The notes under the pieces were generated by a model. It saw only the letters and a list, made by a program, of their open reading frames with translations, was not told where the DNA came from and searched no databases. A program made the position numbers and the translations under genes. Positions 54,357 to 62,664 of a DNA stretch of 64,000 nt are shown here, piece by piece (positions within the stretch are counted from its first letter, which is position 1; each line of letters opens with the position of its first letter). This DNA is from JAUXFS01 sp963772635 (lineage in GTDB: Bacteria > Pseudomonadota > Alphaproteobacteria > Rhodospirillales > Defluviicoccaceae), in the NCBI GenBank assembly GCA_963772635.1, contig CAVYYK010000037.1, positions 62,001 through 126,000 on the forward strand, read 5' to 3'.

Positions 54357-54521
54357 CGCCAGATACAGCCGCCCCGGATCGCTGCGGCTCGCCGCGATAC
54401 CGTGGATGTGGGGAATCTGGTCCAGCCGCACGACCTCGGCAGCCATAGGCTGAGACAGCGTCGCCAGGCTCAATACCAGTCCGACAACGGCAACGATTGG
54501 CAACGGGCATCGTGAATTCAT
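54357..54521 (-). pseudogene. N-terminal fragment of a secreted F510_1955/BNR-like protein, cut by the intron
   Basis: From ATG 54521 the minus strand gives NSRCPLPIVAVVGLVLSLAT as a signal peptide, then AAEVVRLDQIPHIHGIAASRSDPGRLYLA, close to the N-terminus of periplasmic beta-propeller proteins of the F510_1955 family (IPHIHGLAVDPSDPSRLYLA type). The frame runs into the group II intron at about 54356. What follows on the other side of the intron (minus strand, 52371 down to 52283) does not continue the propeller. The gene is a remnant, probably left by an intron insertion plus a deletion. Confidence 0.6.
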
Positions 54522-54534
54522 CGAGAGGTTCCCC

Positions 54535-55584
54535 TTATTCCGCAGCTTGTTCCGAAGGCGGGGCGACGCCCCTCCGACCCAGCGTGCGAGCGTTTTGCGC
54601 GAGCTTCCGCACCGCATCCCGCATCCGGCCCGCGATAGCTCCGTGTTGATCCACACCCTCGTCGTCAAACAATATGCTGGGTTGGAAACCGTAGACGCGA
54701 AACGGTATCTCTCCGACATCGTCGTAACGCTCGATATACCGTTGCTTCAGGGGTTTGAGGGGAAGAGCGATGTCGTTCGCGGCTTCTTCGGTCACCAGGA
54801 TGTATCGATCCATGCCGAGGGAGTTCTTGAGGAGTTGGTGCGCGGCAATGACCGGCAATCCGACGAGATCCTCGAAATCGTTGAGGACGTAACGGAGGGC
54901 GGGGCCACAATGAACGACGACCTTGATGTCCAGTTCGTCGATATGCCGGCAGACATCGCAGGGACAGGCATTGTCGTGCCGAAGGTCGGTGCGTTTCTGG
55001 AAGAACGCGTTGAGGAGGTCGACGACGGCCAATCCAACTTGATTGCCCGTGGCGCCGCCGCGTGGGTCATCGCGATCAGATACGGCGTAGAACAGAACCA
55101 AGTCCCCGCCGATACCCGTCGGCCTCAGAACGGGGCTCGCGGCGTCGATCATCGCTTTGAGAAGTTCAGAAACCACGTACTGGGCGTGACCGGCGGAGAA
55201 CCGGTTCATCTTCACGAACTGCGTGTAACCGCTGATGTCCGGGATCACCAGAAAGGTGTCATTTTCTCGGGGGCCATGCGCTTCTCCACCGTCGCCTTCC
55301 CTGGGAATGCGAGCTTTTGCCGATCGGGCCGGCGACCGAACATAAAGGGTTTTGAGCAGGCCTTGCGCGCTGACGGGTCTCATGAAGTACCGGACCAGCA
55401 GAACCAAGCCGAGAATTGTCAAGAGCAGCACGCCTACTGTCGCGGCAATATGGACACCGTGCTCGACAAGATGGAGCTGCTGTTCGGCGTCGGCGGCGCC
55501 GCCCATTACCGCTGTCATTCCGTCGTGCATGGCGTCCGACATGCCAGCGTCTTGCTTCTTCCACTGCTTCAACAAATCCGTCAT
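54535..55584 (-). CDS. DUF2652 (adenylate-cyclase-like fold) membrane-anchored protein
   Basis: A 349-residue protein. One membrane helix (HIAATVGVLLLTILGLVLLVRYFM) lies at residues 45-70, leaving the rest in the cytoplasm. FLVIPDISGYTQFVKMNRFS, HAQYVVSELLKAMIDAASP and VKVVVHCGPALRYVL-like stretches are those of the DUF2652 family, whose fold resembles class III adenylate cyclases, though the catalytic Asp pairs are not clear. ACPCDVCRHIDELDIK gives a C-x4-C possible metal or redox site. It is first in a minus-strand cluster with the truncated propeller; both appear in metal or stress islands of alphaproteobacteria. Confidence 0.75.
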   Translation of the reverse strand: MTDLLKQWKKQDAGMSDAMHDGMTAVMGGAADAEQQLHLVEHGVHIAATVGVLLLTILGLVLLVRYFMRPVSAQGLLKTLYVRSPARSAKARIPREGDGGEAHGPRENDTFLVIPDISGYTQFVKMNRFSAGHAQYVVSELLKAMIDAASPVLRPTGIGGDLVLFYAVSDRDDPRGGATGNQVGLAVVDLLNAFFQKRTDLRHDNACPCDVCRHIDELDIKVVVHCGPALRYVLNDFEDLVGLPVIAAHQLLKNSLGMDRYILVTEEAANDIALPLKPLKQRYIERYDDVGEIPFRVYGFQPSILFDDEGVDQHGAIAGRMRDAVRKLAQNARTLGRRGVAPPSEQAAE

Positions 55585-55658
55585 TGTGAAGTTTCTCTAT
55601 TCGCAAAAATTAATCTGTTTATTAGCGAGATTTTCCGGATGGAAATCCTACTCGACAA

Positions 55659-56250
55659 CTACTTCCGCAAATCATCGATCAACGGCATGATGTCATTTTC
55701 GAATGCTTCCTGTTTCAGCACGCCGATGTGCTTGTGGACAATGCGCCCTTGGCGGTCGACAACGAATGTTTCCGGGACTCCGTAGACGCCCCAGTCGATG
55801 GCGACGCGCCCGTCGCGATCGGCGCCGGTCCGCGTATACGGATCGCCAAGCCGGTCGAGCCAACGCTCGGCATCGTCGGGCTTGTCCTTGTAGTTGAGGC
55901 CATGGATGGGAACGACGTTGTCCCGCGCGAGTTTCATAAACAGGGGATGCTCCTCGAGACACGCGGTGCACCAGGAGGCGAACACGTTGACCAGGGAGAC
56001 CTCGCCTTTGAGGTCCTTGTCGGACAATCCAAGGGTCCGCCCTTTCACCGGCGGAAGGTCGAATTCCGGAACCGGTTTGCCGATGAGAGACGGAGGGAAT
56101 GACGCGAGGGTCGAGGGTGAGGCCGATCGCGAAAACAACCGCCACGACCGCGAAGACGAGAAGCGGAATGACGTGAGCCAAGTGCATACTCTTGCGCTGG
56201 CCCGAGTCCATTACCTTCGGCAGATCTCCTGCGGCGCCTGTCTTTGTCAT
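55659..56250 (-). pseudogene. DsbE/CcmG-type thioredoxin-like protein, frame broken by one base
   Basis: Starts at ATG 56250, overlapping the previous gene (ATGA). The first frame gives the membrane helix HVIPLLVFAVVAVVFAIGLTLDP; near 56083-56102 it shifts, and the second frame gives SLIGKPVPEFDLPPVKGRTL, VNVFASWCTACLEEHPL with the redox C-x-x-C and YGVPETFVVDRQGRIVHKH, the CcmG/DsbE signature, ending at 55659. A one-base indel explains the break. It reduces cytochrome c apoproteins or other periplasmic thiols. It is a close relative of the gene just upstream. Confidence 0.85.
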
Positions 56251-56939
56251 CGCGGTTTCCCCGTGGCTCCGTCGAGCGTCCGTCCACTCGGTCGAGTGCT
56301 CGAGCGAGCTGAAATGCGCTTCGTTGCGGGCTCGCGGCGCGCTCGCAATTTTTCGACGATCGGCACAATCGTCTCCTCGATCGCCGCATCGTCCAGCGCG
56401 CCGATATGGACGTACGCGATGCGTCCCGTTTGATCGACCACGAAGGTCTGGGGGACCCCGAAAAGACCGAAATCATTGGCGACGCGGCCGTCGCCGTCGG
56501 CACCGGTCCGCGTGTAAGGATCGCCGAGGCGTTTGAGCCATCGCTTGGCGTTGTCCGGCCGATCCTTGTAGTTCAGGCCATGGACGGGGACGACGTTGCG
56601 CTTGGCAAGATCCATGAGGAGCGGATGTTCGTCCAGGCACGCCGCGCACCAGGAGGCGAAGACGTTGACGACAGATATTTCCCCTTTCAGGTTTTCACTG
56701 GAAAGACCGAGTGTTCGCCCTTTGACCGGCGGCAGCTCGAATCCCGGTACGCGTTTGCCGATCGGCACGAGCCCAAGCTGGAAGGGATCAAAATCCTGGG
56801 CGAAGGTGGAGGCTGAAGAAACGCCGAAGACGGCAAGCAGAAAGACGACAACCCTCAGCACGTTTGTGCGCGAGCGGCATCTCTCTCTCGCCCGAACGAG
56901 GCGCCTCTGGCATCGGTTCGTCGCAATCCCTTCCACCAT
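56247..56939 (-). CDS. TlpA/DsbE-family thiol:disulfide oxidoreductase
   Basis: A 230-residue protein with a signal anchor (VLRVVVFLLAVFGVSSAST) after a basic N-terminus. KRVPGFELPPVKGRTLGLS, VNVFASWCAACLDEHPLLMDLA with C-x-x-C at about residue 104, GLNYKDRPDNAKRWLKRLGDPY and FGLFGVPQTFVVDQTGRIAYVHIG match the CcmG/TlpA fold. The C-terminal 30 residues are basic and not part of the fold. It overlaps the next gene, a second copy of the same fold, so the pair may act on different partners. ATG 56939 is preferred over 56963. Confidence 0.85.
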   Translation of the reverse strand: MVEGIATNRCQRRLVRARERCRSRTNVLRVVVFLLAVFGVSSASTFAQDFDPFQLGLVPIGKRVPGFELPPVKGRTLGLSSENLKGEISVVNVFASWCAACLDEHPLLMDLAKRNVVPVHGLNYKDRPDNAKRWLKRLGDPYTRTGADGDGRVANDFGLFGVPQTFVVDQTGRIAYVHIGALDDAAIEETIVPIVEKLRARREPATKRISARSSTRPSGRTLDGATGKPR

Positions 56940-56959
56940 TGTCTTGTTTCGCCCCGGTC

Positions 56960-57568
56960 TCATGCGGCCTTGCTATCGGCCGTCGGTGCTGCCGGTCCGT
57001 GCTCGTCAACCACAACCCCAAGCAGTTCGGGCATGCGACAGAATCCCTGGGGTGGAACGTCCAGAGCGCTGTTGAACTTGCTCGACATGTTCTGAAAGGC
57101 GATCAGGCCGGTCAGCTCGATGACCGCGTCATCGTCGAAATGGAGCCTGAGCCTTGCCATGAGATCGTCGTCGACACCGAGATCCGGTCGTGTCATCGCC
57201 TCCGCGTATTCGAGGGTCAGCCGCTCCCGCTCGTCGAAACGGTTGCTATCCCGCCATCGTTCAAGCTCCTCGATCTTGGCGAGCGGGACGCCTCGTTCGA
57301 GAAGTGTCGCCGAATTGATATCCACGCAGAACCGGCACCAGTTGATTTGCGATACCCGGACGGTCACCAGCGAGCGCAATACCGGATCGAGGGGAGAGGA
57401 CTTGCGGTCCAGCATGCCGTAAAGAAACGCAACGGCGGCAAACACCCTCGGCGACCGCGCCCACAGAAGGGCCGGATCCAGGACCGCGCCGTACTTCCGC
57501 CGCTGGTTCCAAAAGAACGGGCGCAGAAACCAGGGATACTCTTTCAGCGCCTTGGGCCTAATTCTCAT
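56960..57568 (-). CDS. Carboxymuconolactone decarboxylase/AhpD-like protein
   Basis: About 202 residues from ATG 57568. The AhpD-type motif is VRVSQINWCRFCVDINSATL with C-x-x-C followed by I-N at about residue 75, then YAEAMTRPDLGVDDDLMARL and VIELTGLIAFQNMSSKFNSALD. The C-x-x-C can reduce peroxide or disulfide partners. The frame is open a further 89 codons upstream, but that part overlaps the Rieske gene in another frame and is likely spurious. It lies between the Rieske and TlpA genes, so a redox role is likely. Confidence 0.85.
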   Translation of the reverse strand: MRIRPKALKEYPWFLRPFFWNQRRKYGAVLDPALLWARSPRVFAAVAFLYGMLDRKSSPLDPVLRSLVTVRVSQINWCRFCVDINSATLLERGVPLAKIEELERWRDSNRFDERERLTLEYAEAMTRPDLGVDDDLMARLRLHFDDDAVIELTGLIAFQNMSSKFNSALDVPPQGFCRMPELLGVVVDEHGPAAPTADSKAA

Positions 57569-57621
57569 CCGTCTTACCTGTCTTTCGCTGACTATGTTCG
57601 CGCGCACGGCGGCGGCATCAT

Positions 57622-58179
57622 TCATCCGATCCGAAGCATGGAGGTCTCGACGAATTCGTAAGGGGGCAGGTCGAGATTCCGAGGCGCGGGCCCCTTTCGA
57701 ATCCGACCCGCGGTGTCGTATTGGGAGCCGTGGCAGGGGCAGAACCAGCCGCCGTAGTCGCCTCGCGGATCGCCGCTCCGCTGACCCAGCGGAATACAGC
57801 CCAGGTGGGTGCAGATTCCGATGACGATGAGCCATTCCTCCCGTTGAACCCGGGCGGCGTCGGGTTCTGGATCCGGAAGGTCCGCGCCGTCGTCGGCCTT
57901 GGCCTCCGCGATCCGCTCGGGCGTTCGGTGATCGATGAACACCGGCTTGCCGCGCCAGACGACGGTGATCCGTTGTCCGACCTCAACCGGCGCGAGATCG
58001 GTGCTCGACGTGGCGACGGCAAGCACATCCTTCGCCGGGTTCATGCTGTCGATGAACGGCCACGCGGCGAGGGCCGTACCCACAGCGCCCACCGTGGCCG
58101 TCGCGATCAGCAGAAAATCCCGGCGCTGTTGATCGGGCGGTGAAGCGAATGATTGGTTGGGATCGGCTGTCGCTGACAT
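57622..58179 (-). CDS. petA: Rieske iron-sulfur protein (ubiquinol-cytochrome c reductase subunit type)
   Basis: A 185-residue protein. The N-terminus QQRRDFLLIATATVGAVGTALAAWPFID is the Tat-type twin-arginine anchor of bc1-complex Rieske proteins. ICTHLGCIPLG and GGWFCPCHGSQYD hold the two Cys and two His that bind the 2Fe-2S cluster; RKGPAPRNLDLPPYEFV ends the fold. No cytochrome b or c1 gene lies nearby, so it is an orphan copy and may feed electrons into the local redox genes rather than the main bc1 complex. ATG 58179 is the likely start. Confidence 0.9.
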   Translation of the reverse strand: MSATADPNQSFASPPDQQRRDFLLIATATVGAVGTALAAWPFIDSMNPAKDVLAVATSSTDLAPVEVGQRITVVWRGKPVFIDHRTPERIAEAKADDGADLPDPEPDAARVQREEWLIVIGICTHLGCIPLGQRSGDPRGDYGGWFCPCHGSQYDTAGRIRKGPAPRNLDLPPYEFVETSMLRIG

Positions 58180-58413
58180 GGCGATCTGCTCTCTAAACGG
58201 TGTCTGGCAATATGCTGGATACGGCATATCGTCGGTTACATCTCCGGCGAACCTGTCCTCTCATCTCCCTCCAGGGCAATCGCGCTATTCACGGCTGCTA
58301 ATGTCTCAGGGTTGCGCCCTCGTTTCATCGTCAACCTTCCAGATACGCAGCTTGCTAAGCGACATTGAAGCGGAGAGGTCTTGCTGAAGTTTGTCGGCCG
58401 AGCCGGTTTTTTG

Positions 58414-58454
58414 TGACAAAGTTTGCCAGCCGGCATCTTCGTCAAACTTTGTCA
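58414..58454. repeat. Inverted repeat, possible operator or element end
   Basis: TGACAAAGTTTG and CAAACTTTGTCA are perfect 12-base inverted copies separated by 17 bases. There is no T tract, so it is not a standard terminator. It could be a repressor site or the end of a lost insertion element. Confidence 0.5.
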
Positions 58455-58611
58455 AACATTTCGTCCAGGCGACGCGCGCCTTGAAGGATCCGTCGTTTTC
58501 AGGGCTGGCCCATTATGTTCACCCCTTACGACCTCTCCTGAATGAGCGGCGGTCTGCGACGCGAACGGAAAGGCACTTTGCGACGTCAGCCAGCGCCAGC
58601 GCTAGCAATCA

Positions 58612-58674
58612 CCAGCCTTCGGTTGACTAACGCGACGCCAATCAGGATCAGGACGATGCCGCCGATGGTCAGCC
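58612..58674 (-). pseudogene. EamA transporter C-terminal fragment
   Basis: On the minus strand this reads LTIGGIVLILIGVALVNRRL, nearly the same as the end of the EamA transporter gene at 62613-63537. About 60 bases align to that gene with scattered differences. Nothing else of a transporter remains. It is the relic of a duplication or of the same boundary of a mobile block. Confidence 0.65.
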
Positions 58675-59026
58675 TCCCGTCCAAATTCACGCTCGACGGC
58701 CAAGACATCGAGCCGGTCCTCCAAAGCGTGATCGATTTCTACATAACGAACTGGTTCCAAAAAACGTCAGGGCCTTAAAACCGCCTGTAAACAGTCTTGC
58801 CCGACCCTTTTGCCCAGCTCCGGCCCGTTGCAGATCAATAGCTTAGAAAGTCGCGGACAACCGGACAAAAGGGAGCCCTTTTGCATCACCGACGACGGCA
58901 GGTGTACCTTCGGCAGCGGACCATCGCCGATGGGGGACGGGAAGGGGAGTTATGACCCATTTCGGGAGAACGTAATCCCCATAAACCCGAAGAAAGAAGC
59001 ACTCCTTGGCCTTGACCAAGGCAGCA

Positions 59027-59464
59027 TCAATGATGGTCTCTTGCCAAACAATGACCGTGCGAATGATCGGCCAAAATCTCGATGATTCGGCACTGCTCGA
59101 CGCGGCCTCCATCGCATACCGTGATCATGCGCTCCAGTTCGGATTTGAGCGCCGTAAGCCGAGTAATGCGACGCTTCACGTCATCTAGGTGGGTGCGCGC
59201 AATGTCGGTGACGGCCTCACACGACTGATCCGGATGATCGGTCAGTTCGAAAAGTTCTCGGATCGTTGCCTGTGAGAACCCCAGTTCCCGGCAGTGTTGG
59301 ATGAAGTCGAGGCGCGCCACGTGCGCGGGGCCATAAAGCCGTGTGTTTCCGGTCGTGCGACCGGGCGCAGGCAGCAGCCCGATCTGCTCGTAATAGCGGA
59401 TCGTGGGGACCTTACAGCCGGTCTCTCGCGCCAGGTGGCCGATCGTAAATTCCACCGCTGTCAT
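59027..59464 (-). CDS. MerR-family metal-responsive regulator
   Basis: A 145-residue regulator. The winged-helix HTH TIGHLARETGCKVPTIRYYEQIGLLP fills residues 7-32, a dimer helix runs through about 85-115, and the C-terminal loop VCDGGRVEQCRIIEILADHSHGHC provides Cys and His for metal binding, like CadR/PbrR/ZntR regulators of Cd, Pb or Zn. It is divergent from a CDF transporter, with a MerR-type spaced promoter between them. It should activate that transporter when the metal is bound. Confidence 0.85.
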   Translation of the reverse strand: MTAVEFTIGHLARETGCKVPTIRYYEQIGLLPAPGRTTGNTRLYGPAHVARLDFIQHCRELGFSQATIRELFELTDHPDQSCEAVTDIARTHLDDVKRRITRLTALKSELERMITVCDGGRVEQCRIIEILADHSHGHCLARDHH

Positions 59465-59475
59465 CGAATTACCCC

Positions 59476-59506
59476 TTGAATCTCTAGTAACTATAGATCG
59501 TATATT
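59476..59506 (+). promoter_or_regulatory. MerR-type promoter/operator of the CDF transporter gene
   Basis: TTGAAT (-35) and TATATT (-10) are separated by 19 bases, longer than normal, and the spacer contains the dyad CTCTAGTAACTATAGA. This is the classic layout of MerR-family activated promoters, lying between the divergent merR and cation transporter genes. Confidence 0.75.
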
Positions 59507-59533
59507 GGGGATCAGGAATATGCAAGGTTCCGG

Positions 59534-60196
59534 ATGAACGATCGGGAGTCTTACCCAATGGGTGGTTGCGGCTGCGGTGATAGTGCGAAGTTCGATGGGC
59601 TCTCGGCGGCATACAAGCGCGCGCTCTGGGCCGTGATCGCCATCAACGCCGCCATGTTTCTGGTCGAGATGGGCGCGGGCATGCTCGCCGGATCACAGGC
59701 GCTGAAGGCCGACGCGCTCGATTTTCTGGGTGACACGGCAACCTATGCCATCACACTCTTCGTGATCGGCATGCCCTTGATCTGGCGGGCGCGTGCCGCA
59801 CTCCTGAAGGGGCTGAGCCTCGGTGCGATGGGACTCTGGGTCCTCGGCTCCACGGCCTATCATGCCCTGGTTCTCGGTGTTCCTCAGGCGGAGGTGATGG
59901 GCGCGATCGGTTTCCTCGCCCTCGCCGCCAACCTGACCAGCGTCCTGCTGCTGCTGAAGTACCGCGACGGCGACGCAAACGTCCGGTCCGTCTGGCTGTG
60001 CAGCCGCAACGACGCCATCGGCAACTTGGCCGTGATCCTCGCGGCAAGCGGGGTGTGGGCGACGAACACGCCGTGGCCGGATCTGATCGTCGCCGGCATC
60101 ATGGCGAGCCTGTTCCTGTGGTCGTCGACCCAGATCGTCCGTCAAGCTTTTGCGGAGCTGCGGGCGGCACCAATACTTTCGGGAGCGCAAGGATAA
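59534..60196 (+). CDS. Cation diffusion facilitator (CDF) family transporter, short form
   Basis: A 220-residue membrane protein with five to six helices. GGCGCG near the N-terminus provides Cys for metal capture; ADALDFLGDTATYAITLF in helix 2 and CSRNDAIGNLAVILAASGVW in helix 5 supply the Asp/Asn metal sites. It lacks the usual C-terminal cytoplasmic domain, so it belongs to a short CDF subgroup often found next to MerR regulators. It exports Zn, Cd, Co or a related ion by proton exchange. Which ion cannot be told, though the MerR loop suggests a soft divalent metal. Confidence 0.85.
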   Translation: MNDRESYPMGGCGCGDSAKFDGLSAAYKRALWAVIAINAAMFLVEMGAGMLAGSQALKADALDFLGDTATYAITLFVIGMPLIWRARAALLKGLSLGAMGLWVLGSTAYHALVLGVPQAEVMGAIGFLALAANLTSVLLLLKYRDGDANVRSVWLCSRNDAIGNLAVILAASGVWATNTPWPDLIVAGIMASLFLWSSTQIVRQAFAELRAAPILSGAQG

Positions 60197-60198
60197 AA

Positions 60199-61513
60199 AT
60201 GATGGGACGCCGACTGGACGGCAAAGACGAGCGATGGAGTTGTGGGCGATCTGACGGCCAGAACGGGACGGGACACGTCTCTTGCCTCAGCAACATATCA
60301 GTCCTTTGCCTCGTTATCGGGTTCGTGGTTTTGGGTCTTCCTGGAAGGTCTACGGCAGCGGAGATCCTATCCCCTGGGCGTTGCCCTGGGCTTTACCGGA
60401 ACTGGCGCTCCCTATTCGGGAGAGGCACTCAAGGGAACCCAACTGGCCGTTGACGAGATCAATGCCGAGGGAGGCTTCCTCGGAAAGCACCTGATCGAAC
60501 TTTTCGTCGCGAACACCAAGACCAGGCCAGAGATCGCCGAGACCGTTGTTCGGGGTCTCATCCATGACGACCGGGTCCGCGCCGTCATCGGCACCTACTC
60601 CAGCGCCACCGCCCTGGCGATCAAGCCCATCTGTCGCGACGCCAAGGTTCTGCACATCGCGACGATCAGCAATTCGGAAGACATCACCAAGCTGGATCCC
60701 AGCCCCTACACCTTCTCGGTGGTCCCCAACACCTACATGATGTCAAAGGCCGTCGCCCTCGGAACGGCGAAGCTGGCGAAAGAACGAGACTGGAAGACTT
60801 ACATGACCATCGCCTCGGATTACGCTTGGGGCCGGTCCAGTCAGCAAATCCAGGTGATGCAACTCAAACAACTGGCGCCTGATCTCGAACTGGTCGAAGC
60901 CCTGTGGCCGCCCCTCGGAGACGCGGCCCTCAACACCGAAGTCGTCGCCATCAGGAATCGGAAGCCCGACTTCGTGCTCGAGTCCATTGCCGGCACCGAC
61001 AAGGCCGTGTGGGACGTGGCCGTCCGGGGCTATCGACTGCTTGACACCATCGCCATGCCATTCTCCTTGATCAGCGTCACCGAACTCATCAGCGGATCCA
61101 CATTGATCCGCCGGGGTGTGTACGGTCGTGCCCGAGCCCCGTTCTTCGCGCACATGGACAACCCGATGATGGCGAAATTTGTGGAGGCATACGTGGCCAG
61201 GTACGGCCTGTATCCCAGTGATTGGGCGGTGATGGCTTACGACGGGGTATACGCCCTAAAACAAGGGATCGAAAAAGCCGGCAGCATCGATACGGACAGG
61301 GTCAAGGACGCCATGAAGGGGTTGACCATCGACACGACCCGCGGCCGGCTCCACTTCCGTGAAATCGACAATCAGCTGAGCGCCTCGGCGTATTTGGGAC
61401 GCGTGGCCGATGATCCCCGGTACGATTTCCCGATCTACGCGGACCTTGTCGAGTTGAAAGGGCCGGATATCTGGCGCCCGGAGGCGGAAATTCTGGCGGC
61501 GAGAGCGAAGTAG
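60199..61513 (+). pseudogene. Periplasmic branched-chain-amino-acid-type ABC substrate-binding protein, signal peptide in another frame
   Basis: ATG 60199, after AAGGATAAAA, leads to a signal peptide VLCLVIGFVVLGLPGRSTAAE ending at about 60361. There the frame shifts by one base (60361-60378), and the mature protein follows: YPLGVALGFTGTGAPYSG, GTQLAVDEINAEGGFLGK, VIGTYSSATALAI, then NPMMAKFVEAYVARYGLYP and AYDGVYALKQGIEKAG, all marks of the Peripla_BP_6 family. The ligand is unknown. No ABC permease or ATPase lies nearby. The short distance (2 bases) after the CDF gene suggests co-transcription. Confidence 0.75.
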
Positions 61514-61573
61514 AAAGCAACAACTCGAGCTTGGTGAGGCCCTTGGCTCGGGAGCCTACTATTGAGGGACATC

Positions 61574-62188
61574 ATGAGATCATCGATCGGTTTCGCCGCA
61601 GTTATCGCGACGACTTTTGGCCTTTCCATTGGGCTACTGCTGCCATTTGTGGATATCGCCAACGCGCAATCCGAGGGTCAACGACAAACAATGCCGCAAA
61701 GCCAGATGCCAATGATGGGGCAGCAAGGCCAGTGGGACAGGTGGAATCCGAACTGGATGCAACGAGACATGTGGGGTCCCGGTCAAATGGGTCCGGGCAT
61801 GCAAAAAAGGATGGCGCGACATTGGACCTTCATGCAACAAGGCATCCCGGCTGCGTATCGAGGCGCACAAAATCCCCTTCCGACCGATGCCAAAACGATT
61901 GGCGAAGGCCGCACTCTCTATCAGGACAATTGCGCATCCTGTCATGGGGCGACGGGCATGGGCGACGGCGAAGCAGCAAACTCACTCAATCCGTCCCCGG
62001 CATTGCTCGCCTACATGATTCAGATGCCGATGGCCGTCGATGAATACATGCTTTGGTCGATTTCTGATGGCGGGGAAGCCTTCGGAACGGACATGCCTGC
62101 CTTCAAGGATGCCCTAAAACGAGACGAGATCTGGAAAATCATCACTTACATGCGGGCAGGTTTTCCGGGCGGAGAAACACAGCAATGA
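61574..62188 (+). CDS. Periplasmic monohaem cytochrome c with Met-rich N-terminal region
   Basis: A 204-residue protein from ATG 61574 (after GAGGGACATC). The signal peptide runs to about residue 30. A Met/Gln-rich stretch (MPQSQMPMMGQQ and PGQMGPGMQKRM) around residues 38-80 may bind copper. Cytochrome c is set by LYQDNCASCHGATGMGDG (C-x2-C-H) at about residue 122, and TDMPAFKDAL holds the distal Met ligand; KIITYMRAGF is the final helix. It is probably an electron carrier linked to metal oxidation or respiration in this island. Confidence 0.85.
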   Translation: MRSSIGFAAVIATTFGLSIGLLLPFVDIANAQSEGQRQTMPQSQMPMMGQQGQWDRWNPNWMQRDMWGPGQMGPGMQKRMARHWTFMQQGIPAAYRGAQNPLPTDAKTIGEGRTLYQDNCASCHGATGMGDGEAANSLNPSPALLAYMIQMPMAVDEYMLWSISDGGEAFGTDMPAFKDALKRDEIWKIITYMRAGFPGGETQQ

Positions 62189-62199
62189 AGCCTGAATAG

Positions 62200-62549
62200 A
62201 TGGCCCGATCCATCCGCTACCTCGTATACGCCAGCTTGGCTTTGCTTGTTTCCTCCCCGGTCCTCGCGCAACAACAAGGCCAAGGCCGCCATGTACGGGC
62301 CACACATGTGGAACGGCAGGTTGGTACGGCTGGTTCTTCGGCCCGATCATGATGATCGTGTTCATTGCCGTGACGGTCGTCGTGGTTGTCCTAGTAATTC
62401 GGCGGCTTGGCGGCTCGGGACGTGACTCTATCGCTGAACAGCCTGCGCCACCCGGCAAGACACCGCTCGACATCCTCAAAGAGCGGTTCGCGCGCGGCGA
62501 GATCGACAAAGAGGAGTTCGAGGAGCGACGGCGCGTGCTTGACGAGTAA
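62200..62549 (+). pseudogene. SHOCT-domain membrane protein, two frame breaks
   Basis: ATG 62200 starts a signal peptide (YLVYASLALLVSSPVLAQQQ). Near 62285-62291 the frame moves by one (MYGPHMWNG) and near 62311-62322 again (WYGWFFGPIMMIVFI...), after which the membrane helix and the SHOCT domain TPLDILKERFARGEIDKEEFEERRRVL read to 62549. Both breaks are explained by single extra bases. SHOCT proteins of this size are common beside copper and other metal genes. Its specific role is not known. Confidence 0.75.
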
Positions 62550-62583
62550 GTGTATTCGTAGGCGGCATGCGTCGAATGTCGCA

Positions 62584-62664
62584 TTCTGTGAAGGGTTGCC
62601 GACGCCGGCCCGTCAGCGGTGTCGGGGCGGGCACGGGGGCCGGCGTCGGCAACCCTTCACAGAA
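62584..62664. repeat. Perfect 28-bp inverted repeat around a 25-bp loop
   Basis: TTCTGTGAAGGGTTGCCGAC begins the left arm at 62584; its exact reverse complement ends at 62664. A 25-base GC-rich loop lies between. No T run follows, so it is unlike an intrinsic terminator. It overlaps the C-terminal end of the EamA transporter frame and looks like a small palindromic repeat (REP/MITE-like) inserted there. Confidence 0.75.

Larger units (their letters stand above)
58180..59026. other. Decayed region between petA and merR
   Basis: About 850 bases without an intact gene. It holds a 12-bp inverted repeat at 58414-58454 and a fragment of an EamA transporter gene at 58612-58674. Other open frames look random. 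The region seems to be debris from rearrangements. Confidence 0.5.

Noticed and set aside
58810..59085. A 91-codon plus-strand frame before merR
   Set aside because: It overlaps the end of merR on the other strand and has no recognisable motif or start signal.
62584..62664. Inverted repeat read as an intrinsic terminator
   Set aside because: No T run follows either arm, the loop is 25 bases, and the right arm lies within the EamA frame.
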